Shown here: one piece after another, positions 1 to 5,583 of the stretch
Numbering within the stretch: position 1 is the stretch's first letter
Layout of the letters: each line of letters opens with the position of its first letter
Assembly: GCA_009774655.1 (NCBI GenBank)
Contig: VSOD01000292.1
Span: 1-5,598, forward strand
Length of the DNA stretch: 5,598 nucleotides
Source: Lachnospiraceae bacterium
GTDB taxonomy: Bacteria; Bacillota_A; Clostridia; Lachnospirales; Lachnospiraceae
Direction: 5' to 3'
The notes under the pieces: model-generated
The model's database searches: none
Seen by the model: the letters and a program-made list of their open reading frames with translations, nothing else
What the model was told of the DNA's origin: nothing
Position numbers and translations under genes: made by a program

Positions 1-2
1 CG

Positions 3-140
3 CACATATATGAACTTCATGTGTATGCCTTGGATAAGATGCTGGATTTGGAGCGGGGCTTTCTGCTGAATGAGCTTTACCGTGAAATGGACGGGCATAT
101 CTTAGACCAGTTTACGCTGAAAGGGATATATGAAAATTAA
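3..140 (+). CDS. C-terminal fragment of an unrecognised protein
   Basis: An open frame enters from the left edge and ends at TAA 138-140, giving about 45 residues that end in LKGIYEN. The other two forward frames both contain stops here (TGA at 11-13 and TGA at 67-69), so this frame is the only candidate. The fragment is charged and probably helical (YALDKMLDLERGF, then LLNELYREMDG), with no signal peptide, membrane segment or cysteine motif. A terminator hairpin starts 27 nt after the stop, consistent with a real gene end. I do not recognise the family; the start and most of the protein lie outside the window. Confidence 0.55.
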   Translation, partial: HIYELHVYALDKMLDLERGFLLNELYREMDGHILDQFTLKGIYEN

Positions 141-167
141 CAGACAGCATTGACAAAATAGCAGAAT

Positions 168-208
168 CGCCGTAAATTGGATCAGACCATTGCGGCGTTT
201 TCTTCTTT
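168..208 (+). terminator. Rho-independent terminator after the left-edge gene
   Basis: The arms CGCCGTAA (168-175) and TTGCGGCG (190-197) pair over eight positions, one of them G-T. A smaller inner stem TGG/CCA (178-180 with 187-189) lies in the loop. A T-rich run (TTTTCTTCTTT, 198-208) follows directly. This is the standard intrinsic terminator layout on the plus strand. It separates the left-edge gene from the regulator promoter that starts about 20 nt downstream. Confidence 0.75.
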
Positions 209-220
209 ATATTTCAAAAT

Positions 221-259
221 GAATATGTTATAATATATTTTGTTCAATAAAACATATTC
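221..259. promoter_or_regulatory. Candidate operator: perfect 9-bp inverted repeat bracketing the transcription start
   Basis: GAATATGTT (221-229) and AACATATTC (251-259) are exact reverse complements, with arm centres 30 bp apart, close to three helical turns. The left arm overlaps the -10 element, and the right arm lies in the short leader, one base before the GAGGAGG ribosome binding site (260-266). Only the right arm would be transcribed from the predicted start near 241, so this is better explained as a DNA site for a dimeric or tetrameric protein than as an RNA hairpin. The adjacent XRE-cupin protein is the obvious candidate binder (autoregulation); that is inference. Confidence 0.55.
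226..234 (+). promoter_or_regulatory. Extended -10 promoter of the XRE-cupin/MBL unit
   Basis: TGTTATAAT at 226-234 is a perfect extended -10 element (TGn followed by consensus TATAAT). No good -35 hexamer sits 17 nt upstream (206-211 reads TTTATA), which is tolerated when the -10 is extended. The expected transcription start is near 241, leaving a leader of about 30 nt before the ATG at 271. The left arm of a perfect inverted repeat overlaps this element, so a bound repressor would block polymerase. Confidence 0.7.
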
Positions 260-270
260 GAGGAGGAATC

Positions 271-828
271 ATGGAGCAGGTTTCATTGAAGATAGGCGAG
301 CGGCTGAAAGAAATCCGGAATACAAGGCAGCTTACACTGGATGATGTTGCGGAACTGACTGGCGTGAGCAAGCCCATGTTAGGCCAGATCGAGCGTGGGC
401 AGTCCTCGCCCACCATCAATATATTATGGAAGCTTTCAACAGGGCTGAAAATCCCACTATCTTTTTTCTGTAAACAGGAAGAAGCGGAATACATGGTCGC
501 CGGGCTTGATGGGGAAAATGTGATCACGGAGGAAAACGGAGGGATGCGGGCTTACCCGCTATTTCCCTTTGACCCGGTAAGGAATGTGGAAGCCTTTTAT
601 ATTGAGCTGGATGCAGGGGTATGCCATGAATCACTTCCCCATGTGGCGGGTGTGGAGGAATATGTATTTCTTGTGCATGGGACGCTGAAAATGGTAATAG
701 GTGGGAAGGAAGTGCTATTGCAGGAAAAGCAGTCCATACGGTTTGGAGCAGATATTTCCCATGCATACCACAATATTTCAGATAAAGCCTGCGCCGCTTA
801 TAATGTGATATTTTATCCGAACAGTTAA
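271..828 (+). CDS. XRE-family HTH transcriptional regulator with C-terminal cupin domain
   Basis: The 185-residue protein has the usual length and two-domain order of XRE-cupin regulators. Residues ~9-66 form the helix-turn-helix domain: IGERLKEIR, then LDDVAELTGVSKPMLGQIERG, with the typical SPTINILWKLSTGL continuation. Residues ~105-180 form a small cupin barrel with candidate metal or ligand positions H124, E129/E130 and H164 (FGADISHAYHN). Such proteins are cytoplasmic and usually control a neighbouring metabolic or detoxification gene in response to a small molecule bound by the cupin; the ligand cannot be told here. The ATG at 271 follows GAGGAGG by 4 nt. The stop overlaps the ribosome binding site of the metallo-hydrolase, so the two are almost certainly co-transcribed and functionally linked. 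The promoter and palindrome just upstream suggest autoregulation. Confidence 0.95.
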   Translation: MEQVSLKIGERLKEIRNTRQLTLDDVAELTGVSKPMLGQIERGQSSPTINILWKLSTGLKIPLSFFCKQEEAEYMVAGLDGENVITEENGGMRAYPLFPFDPVRNVEAFYIELDAGVCHESLPHVAGVEEYVFLVHGTLKMVIGGKEVLLQEKQSIRFGADISHAYHNISDKACAAYNVIFYPNS

Positions 829-843
829 AGGAGGAAACGAACA

Positions 844-1722
844 ATGTATGAATTGGTACAAGTCAGTGAGAAATGCTATTACATAAACTGCCCGGCAAAG
901 ATAGGTGTCTATGCCCCGGACAAGGATAATGTTTATCTGGTTGACAGCGGGAATGACAAGGATGCAGGGAGAAAGGTCAGGCAGATTCTGGATAAAAACG
1001 GGTGGAATCTGACGGCAATCCTGAATACGCACTCCAATGCAGACCATATCGGTGGGAACAAATACCTGCAGGGGCAAACAGGGTGCAAGGTTTATTCTGG
1101 CGGCATAGAGGCGGCTTTTACAACATATCCGTTCTTGGAGCCGTCTTTCCTTTACGGCGGTTATCCGTGTAAGGATTTGCGGCATAAGTTTCTGATGGCG
1201 CAGGACAGCAATGTGACGGATTTTTCGGATGAAAGTTTCCCGAAGGAGATTGAGGTGATACCTCTGTCGGGGCATTTCTTTGACATGGTCGGTTTCCGTA
1301 TGCCGGACGGTGTGGTATTCCTTGCGGACTGCATCAGCAGCAGGGAAACGCTGGATAAGTATGCCGTATCTTTCATTTATGATGTGGAGGCATATCTGAA
1401 AACACTGGATATGGTGGAGGGGATGGAAGCCACTATGTTCGTTCCCGCCCATGCGGAAACGTCTGCCGATATAAGGGAACTTGTCCGATACAACAGGGAC
1501 AGGGTGCATGAGGTGGCGGAGAGGATTTTATCCATCTGCATGGAGCCGATTTGCTTTGAAAGAATTTTGCAGGAAGTGTTCAAAGGTTATGGGCTTTCTA
1601 TGAATTTTGAGCAGTATGTGTTGGTGGGCAGCACGGTGCGTTCATATCTCTCATGGCTGAAAGACAATGGGAAATTGGCAGCTACGTTCCAGGACAGTAT
1701 GCTGTTGTGGCAAAGGTTGTAG
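844..1722 (+). CDS. MBL-fold metallo-hydrolase with a His-to-Asn change in the Zn motif
   Basis: This 292-residue soluble protein has the metallo-beta-lactamase fold. Visible are the early strand with VYLVDSG (31-36), the metal motif THSNADHIGG (62-71), SGH (142-144), the bridging Asp in LADC (D162) and PAHA (H203). Expected ligands are therefore H63, D67, H68, H144, D162 and H203. The canonical HxHxDH has Asn65 in place of the second His, which should alter the first Zn site. After ~residue 205 comes a helical C-terminal extension of ~85 residues. The family includes thiolesterases, glyoxalase II-like enzymes and lactonases; the substrate is not determinable here, and a beta-lactamase role is not supported (no signal peptide). 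ATG 844 follows AAAGGAGG (827-834) by 9 nt. It is the second gene of the unit with the XRE-cupin regulator. Confidence 0.92.
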   Translation: MYELVQVSEKCYYINCPAKIGVYAPDKDNVYLVDSGNDKDAGRKVRQILDKNGWNLTAILNTHSNADHIGGNKYLQGQTGCKVYSGGIEAAFTTYPFLEPSFLYGGYPCKDLRHKFLMAQDSNVTDFSDESFPKEIEVIPLSGHFFDMVGFRMPDGVVFLADCISSRETLDKYAVSFIYDVEAYLKTLDMVEGMEATMFVPAHAETSADIRELVRYNRDRVHEVAERILSICMEPICFERILQEVFKGYGLSMNFEQYVLVGSTVRSYLSWLKDNGKLAATFQDSMLLWQRL

Positions 1723-1723
1723 T

Positions 1724-1900
1724 TTTGATAATCCGCAGGTGGCGTGTGAGGCTTATCGGCAAAGTACGGAAAACCTCAAATCCTATATGCAGCACCAGTG
1801 GAGCCTTGTAGGAGGAATGGCTGGCACGTTCAGGGAGATGGATTTTGTACTGCAAGATGAATATTTAAGGGCAGAAAAAGGAAAGAGGTGGCAGAACTGA
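1724..1900 (+). pseudogene. Orphan C-terminal coding remnant of an unrecognised gene
   Basis: Right after the hydrolase stop codon (1720-1722), an open stretch of 58 codons runs to TGA 1898-1900. It reads SFDNPQVACEAYRQSTENL at its start and MDFVLQDEYLRAEKGKRWQN at its end. It looks like ordinary protein with codon use like its neighbours. The only far-upstream in-frame ATG (1667) is inside the hydrolase gene and has no ribosome binding site. ATG 1787 has none either, and ATG 1817 has AGGAGG only 1 nt away. Its end overlaps the GTG start of the response regulator by 13 nt, a spacing typical of translationally coupled genes. The simplest reading is the 3' end of a gene whose 5' part was replaced when the regulator/hydrolase pair arrived. 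A short expressed peptide from an internal start cannot be excluded. Confidence 0.4.
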
Positions 1901-2612
1901 AACGGATTGCAATATGTGATGATGAAATCGGCACCTGTTCTGATTTGGAAAAAATTGTTCTGGATTTTGCGGACCGCCGGGCTTTGCAGATTGAAACGGA
2001 AGTCTTCTATTCCGGGGAGGCATTTTACCGTTCCATTCAGGAGCAGTGTCTGTATGACTTATGTTTTCTGGATATCCAGCTTTTGGAGCTGGATGGCGTG
2101 CAGGTCGGAAAGCAGATCAGGGAGCAGCTTGGAAACGATAAGATCAGCATTGTTTATATTTCTTCTAAAGAAACCTATGCCATGAGCCTGTTCCAGGTGC
2201 GTCCCCTGGACTTCCTGATTAAGCCGCTCACCAAAGAGAAAGTGGCTGCTGTATTGGAGCAGTTCATAAGGTTGAGTGAAGCCAATAAGAATGAATTTTA
2301 TTATCATGCAGGGAAGTCAGTCTGCAGGCTGTATCTGGATGAGATACACTACTTTGCCTGAATGGCAGGAAGGTTGAAATATATACCAGTTCGGGGCAGA
2401 AGGAATTTTACGGTGCCATGCGGGAGGTATGGGAGCAGGTGGAGGGAAAAGGATTCTGGATCATCCATAAATCCTATATCGTAAACACAGCGTTTGTTTC
2501 GGTTTATCATTACGATTCTGTTCAGATGACGGACGGCACGCGCCTGCCGATCAGCCAGAAGTACCGGAAAGCAATGAAAGGGAATTTAACGGAAAGGTAT
2601 CAAAGGGGGGTG
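1888..2612 (+). pseudogene. LytTR response regulator (AgrA/ComE type), frameshifted between receiver and DNA-binding domains
   Basis: The first reading frame (GTG 1888 to TGA 2359-2361, 157 residues) holds a complete receiver: acidic pocket CDDE (D11, D12), phospho-acceptor D62 in LCFLDIQLLELDG, switch S92/S93, and K112-P113. It then holds the start of the LytTR linker (LYLDEIHYFA). The LytTR domain resumes one base back in another frame from about 2358, with NGRKVEIYTSSGQKEF, FWIIHKSYIVN and LPISQKYRK, all family hallmarks. The intact protein would be near 240 residues, the usual length. As written, the product is a receiver without a DNA-binding domain. After the LytTR part the frame has no stop and enters the kinase gene (end given at the likely original stop near 2612). 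An AAAGGA (1877-1882) lies 5 nt before the GTG. Its cognate kinase is the next gene. A sequencing or assembly error is the main alternative. Confidence 0.85.
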
Positions 2613-2618
2613 AGGCAG

Positions 2619-3695
2619 GTGTCTATCGTGAAAAGTCTTGTCATCATACTGGCGGCAGTCCGCATCTGCCTTTATATGCGCTGTTTTTCTGTCTGTATTG
2701 GAAAGTGCAGGATTTCCAAGAAAATTGTGACAGCCCTCTTTACAGTGCTGTGGATATTTGAGGGCTTTCTCGTAAGCGTTTCCTATATTGGGCAGGGAAT
2801 TGCCGCGATGGACCTGTTCTTTTTGCTGGTAGAGATTCCGTTTTTATCAGCAATGTCTTTCTGCTGCCAGGGCAAAGTGGCACGGCGTCTGCTGATGGCG
2901 GTTATCCTCCCCACGGTATACTGGATCGGGAAATGGAGCATTGCGTCTGTTCTTTTTAAGACGGTTGCTGACAGCCGCCAGTATTTAATCGTTACATCCA
3001 TTTCTGTCAGTTTATTTTTTGTTTTTGAGATGATTCTGGAGAAAGCAGGTAAATCCCGGCAGGAGCGGGAGCGTGAGCTGCTGGAGCAGGAGATCCGCAT
3101 CTATGAGAACCAGTTCGGCATCATAAGGCAGTCGCAGCATAATATCCGCGCCTTGAAGCACGATATGAAGCACCACATAAAAATGCTCACGGATATGGTG
3201 TCCGGAGGGGAAACCGAAGAGGCGCTTAAGTATCTTGCGTCAATGGGGGCATTTATGGAGAACAGCGGGGAATATGTCGCCACCGGGAACGAAAAGATTG
3301 ACAGTATCCTGAATTACATGATCTCAAAAGCAAAGAATTCAGGCGTTGATGTCTCCTGGAAAATCCAGATTCCGGAGCATCTGGGAATCCCCGTTTTCGA
3401 CATCAATGTGATCTTAAGCAATCTGTTTGAAAATGCCATGAATGCCCTGGCAGATGTAACGGAACCGGCATTCCGCATCATGATGAGATATGACCGGGGC
3501 ATCCTCTGCATCAGCACACAGAATAATTGTTCCGGGAAAGGGCAGACATCCGGGGCTTCTGCAGAGCATGGGTTTGGGCTGAAAAATATCCGGAGGATTG
3601 CAGAGAAGTATCATGGAAGCCTGACGGCAGCGGTCCAGGATGGGGATTTCCACGCCAGTGTCCTCCTGTTCTTGGAAGATGCAGATACAGAATGA
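2619..3695 (+). CDS. GHKL-type (AgrC-like) membrane sensor histidine kinase
   Basis: From GTG 2619 the protein has 358 residues. About five hydrophobic segments occur in residues ~5-140 (near 5-20, 36-57, 62-83, 91-113 and 121-140). A charged helical linker follows (SRQERERELLEQE), then the dimerisation region with the phospho-acceptor motif ALKHDMKHH (H181). The GHKL ATPase part shows the N box LSNLFENAMNAL (N268, E271, N272) and the G box HGFGLKNI (318-324). This is the AgrC/ComD class, which usually senses peptides and phosphorylates a LytTR regulator, here the broken gene upstream. Its membrane region is somewhat short for the class. GTG 2619 is chosen because AAAGGGGGGTGA (2602-2613) is a strong ribosome binding site 8 nt away; GTG 2628 is possible. 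The same frame is open back to about 2358, but that upstream part encodes the LytTR domain, so the ATG at 2418 is not the true start. Confidence 0.9.
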   Translation: MSIVKSLVIILAAVRICLYMRCFSVCIGKCRISKKIVTALFTVLWIFEGFLVSVSYIGQGIAAMDLFFLLVEIPFLSAMSFCCQGKVARRLLMAVILPTVYWIGKWSIASVLFKTVADSRQYLIVTSISVSLFFVFEMILEKAGKSRQERERELLEQEIRIYENQFGIIRQSQHNIRALKHDMKHHIKMLTDMVSGGETEEALKYLASMGAFMENSGEYVATGNEKIDSILNYMISKAKNSGVDVSWKIQIPEHLGIPVFDINVILSNLFENAMNALADVTEPAFRIMMRYDRGILCISTQNNCSGKGQTSGASAEHGFGLKNIRRIAEKYHGSLTAAVQDGDFHASVLLFLEDADTE

Positions 3696-3727
3696 CTTTC
3701 TTTTATATATGACATAAAGTGAGCAGG

Positions 3728-3762
3728 GAGTCCGGCGGAATATTCCGGACTTCTTATTTTTT
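3728..3762 (+). terminator. Rho-independent terminator after the sensor kinase
   Basis: AGTCCGG (3729-3735) and CCGGACT (3745-3751) pair perfectly around a 9-nt loop, extendable by one G-T pair. They are followed by TCTTATTTTTT (3752-3762). It begins 33 nt after the kinase stop and should end the two-component transcript. A 12-nt palindrome (CGGAATATTCCG, 3736-3747) inside it could form a competing fold. Confidence 0.8.
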
Positions 3763-3811
3763 ACCCGCAAACGTTTAATTTTTGCAATGTGCCGCCATAA
3801 AGGGTGCTGTC

Positions 3812-3820
3812 TGTTATTCT
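3812..3820 (+). promoter_or_regulatory. Possible extended -10 promoter for the acyltransferase/ABC unit
   Basis: TGTTATTCT at 3812-3820 matches an extended -10 (TGn plus TATTCT, five of six to consensus). There is no recognisable -35 at the right distance. It lies between the kinase terminator and the acyltransferase start, where a promoter is expected. The predicted leader would be about 30 nt. The rest of the 161-nt gap holds the terminator and an AAACGTTT palindrome (3770-3777), and nothing else I can support. Confidence 0.35.
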
Positions 3821-3856
3821 GAAACCATGAATCATATTTTGACAGGAGTGGTGTTT

Positions 3857-4597
3857 ATGGAGGCACAGAAAAAAAGGTATTGCCTGGTTGACGGAATCCG
3901 GGGTGTTGCCATTGTCAACATGGCTGTATTCCATTTTTTGTATGATGTGTTTATTGTCTATGGGAAGAACCCGCTTTGGTATGGACTTCCCGCAATCCAC
4001 ATCTGGCAGCAGATGATCTGCCAGACCTTTATTTTCATTTCGGGATTTGTATGGCAGTGGGGGATGGAGGGGAACCTTCGGCGGGGTTTAAGTTTCAATC
4101 TGTATGGCTTTGTTATTTCGCTTGTTACCCTTATCATCATCCCGTCGGAAACCATATGGTTCGGGATATTGAATTTTATGGGATGTGCAGTCCTGCTGAT
4201 GTTCCCGCTCCAGAAGGTGATAAAGAAAGTCTCTCCGGCCTGGGGATTGGGAATCTGTTTTGTGCTGTTTATCCTCTGCAAGCAGATACAGCATGGTTAT
4301 ATCGGGATTGGGGGCGGTATACAGGTTCCGGCAATATGCTATTCCATAAAGATTCTGACACCGTTTGGTTTTCCTTTTCCAGGCTTTAAATCAAGCGACT
4401 ATTTCCCTATGATCCCATGGATGTTTCTGTATCTGTGCGGTTATTTTTTCAATGGAATATTCAGGGAGCATGACACATGGAAAGCCGCAGCCCGGTTTAA
4501 GGTTCCGGTCTTATCCGCTATTGGGAGCAGGACGATCTGGATTTATCTGTTCCACCAGCCGGTGAGTATGCTGGTATGCAGTCTGGTATTTGGCTAA
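3857..4597 (+). CDS. Integral membrane acyltransferase, DUF1624 / heparan-alpha-glucosaminide N-acetyltransferase-like
   Basis: The 246-residue protein is strongly hydrophobic, with about seven membrane segments. The N-terminal motif VDGIRGVAIVNMAVFHFLYD (residues 11-30) carries the D12, R15-G16, H26 and D30 pattern typical of YeiB/DUF1624 acyltransferases, in which the membrane His is the likely catalytic residue. Further family-like features are FIFISGF (58-64), FGILNFMG (102-109), YFPMIPWMFLYLCGYF (182-197) and the C-terminal GSRTIWIYLFHQPV (223-236). Relatives are thought to acylate sugars or cell-envelope components using acyl-CoA across the membrane; the substrate here is unknown. ATG 3857 is chosen because AGGAG (3844-3848) lies 8 nt upstream and the conserved motif begins at residue 11. 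In-frame ATGs further up (3782, 3827) add residues with no family resemblance. The ABC ATPase starts 14 nt after the stop, so the two likely share a transcript. Confidence 0.87.
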   Translation: MEAQKKRYCLVDGIRGVAIVNMAVFHFLYDVFIVYGKNPLWYGLPAIHIWQQMICQTFIFISGFVWQWGMEGNLRRGLSFNLYGFVISLVTLIIIPSETIWFGILNFMGCAVLLMFPLQKVIKKVSPAWGLGICFVLFILCKQIQHGYIGIGGGIQVPAICYSIKILTPFGFPFPGFKSSDYFPMIPWMFLYLCGYFFNGIFREHDTWKAAARFKVPVLSAIGSRTIWIYLFHQPVSMLVCSLVFG

Positions 4598-4611
4598 TGG
4601 GGAGGATGGGT

Positions 4612-5466
4612 ATGGATATGGTTTTAAGTGTTGAAAATGCTGAAAAATATTACGGAAGGGAGCCAAACTTAAAGAAAGCGCTTGACAGGGTGGATTTTGA
4701 AGTAAGTGCAGGTGAGTTTGTAAGCATCATGGGGTCCTCTGGTTCCGGCAAAACGACCCTGCTAAATTACATCTCAACCATTGATACAATAGATGCAGGG
4801 CATATTTATTTGGGTAGTCAGGACTTGGCATCATTGCCACAGCAAAAATCAGCCAGGTTCCGGCAGGAGAATCTTGGATTCATTTTTCAGGATTTTAATC
4901 TGCTGGATACCCTCAGCATTGAGGAAAACATTGCACTGCCGCTGGCAATCAAGGATATTCCGGCGAAAGAGATAAAAAGCACTGTCAGAAGTTTGATGCA
5001 GCGGCTGGGGATAGAGGATATAGCTGCCAAGTTTCCGGCACAGGTATCCGGCGGGCAGAAACAGAGGTGTGCCTGTGCAAGGGCATTTGTGAATAAGCCC
5101 GGGCTGGTTCTGGCAGACGAACCGACAGGGGCCTTGGATTCTGTGTCTGCCAGACAGTTGCTGGCATTGCTGACGGAATTAAATGGGCAGGAAAAAGCAA
5201 CCGTTTTGATAGTGACACATGATCCGCTTTCCGCCAGTTACGGAAACCGTGTCCTTTTCCTGAAAGACGGGCAAATCAATAAGGAGCTTCGCAGAGTGCG
5301 GCAGAGCAGGGGTGATTTCTACCATACGGAACAGTTTCCGCTCCAGTTCGGAGATCAGATTCTTATTTTTGATGATGTAGTGCTGGTTGTCGCCACCGAC
5401 ATGGATTCCGTCTATGTATTTATCCGTGATGGGAATGGCATTGCTGATAAAGAAAATGGATTGTGA
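4612..5466 (+). CDS. BceA-like ABC transporter ATP-binding protein with atypical C-terminal tail
   Basis: The protein has 284 residues from ATG 4612. All nucleotide-binding elements are present: Walker A GSSGSGKT (41-48), Q-loop FIFQDFNLLDTLS (90-102), signature VSGGQKQR (145-152), Walker B LVLADEPTGALD (165-176) and switch H203 in VTHD. GEFVSIMG and NLLDTLSIEENI place it in the MacB/BceA group, which pairs with a large permease in resistance to peptide antibiotics or in lipid II handling. The match to the family runs through NRVLFLKDGQI to about H238 (5325). The following 46 residues (TEQFPLQFGDQIL onward) do not resemble a BceA end, and the protein is ~30 residues longer than usual. ATG 4612 follows GGGGAGG (4599-4605) by 6 nt; ATGs at 4576, 4597, 4606 and 4618 are less likely. 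No permease follows in the window. Confidence 0.92.
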   Translation: MDMVLSVENAEKYYGREPNLKKALDRVDFEVSAGEFVSIMGSSGSGKTTLLNYISTIDTIDAGHIYLGSQDLASLPQQKSARFRQENLGFIFQDFNLLDTLSIEENIALPLAIKDIPAKEIKSTVRSLMQRLGIEDIAAKFPAQVSGGQKQRCACARAFVNKPGLVLADEPTGALDSVSARQLLALLTELNGQEKATVLIVTHDPLSASYGNRVLFLKDGQINKELRRVRQSRGDFYHTEQFPLQFGDQILIFDDVVLVVATDMDSVYVFIRDGNGIADKENGL

Positions 5467-5583
5467 GGAAGTCCGCCCGATGTGATAGTAACAGGAACGG
5501 ATATCCCTTTCGGGAAGGTTTAAGTAAACCCTCATGCCCGCGATGCTTGGCACCACCATAAATGAAACATCGTGAGTGATAGA
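5326..5583 (-). pseudogene. Candidate antisense gene fragment of unknown family, fused tail-first to the ABC gene
   Basis: On the minus strand, a frame open from 5583 down through 5326 gives about 86 residues that read like real protein: MVVPSIAGMRVYLNLPERD, then RTSSQSIFFISNAIPITDKY, then IISELERKL-like helix sequence (NLISELERKLF). Its codons favour C or G in third position more than the overlapping plus frame does. It stops resembling protein where the ABC family match begins, near 5325, although the frame stays open to 5179. It is interrupted upstream by a TAG (plus-strand CTA at 5584-5586). I cannot assign a family. The alternative is that this is only a shadow frame, and that the plus strand encodes a real ABC tail followed by structured non-coding DNA. 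Confidence 0.33.

Noticed and set aside
150..178. TTGACA (150-155), 17-nt spacer, TAAATT (173-178) as a second promoter
   Set aside because: The -35 is perfect, but the -10 is weak and lies inside the terminator stem. The extended -10 at 226-234 explains the downstream gene better. It is kept only as a remote possibility.
778..1509. Long minus-strand open frame (243 codons) over the metallo-hydrolase gene
   Set aside because: It lies opposite a gene with all MBL motifs, shows no recognisable domain, and has the His/Arg/Ile-rich composition of a complementary shadow frame.
2350..2362. Programmed -1 frameshift in the response regulator
   Set aside because: There is no X XXY YYZ slippery heptamer at TTT GCC TGA and no obvious stimulatory stem just downstream. 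A simple one-base loss explains the data.
2418..2618. ATG 2418 as the start of the sensor kinase
   Set aside because: The residues from 2418 to about 2609 are the LytTR DNA-binding domain of the regulator (FWIIHKSYIVN, LPISQKYRK), and no ribosome binding site precedes this ATG.
3770..3777. AAACGTTT palindrome as an operator
   Set aside because: An 8-nt AT-rich palindrome is common by chance, is single-copy here and has no clear relation to a promoter element.
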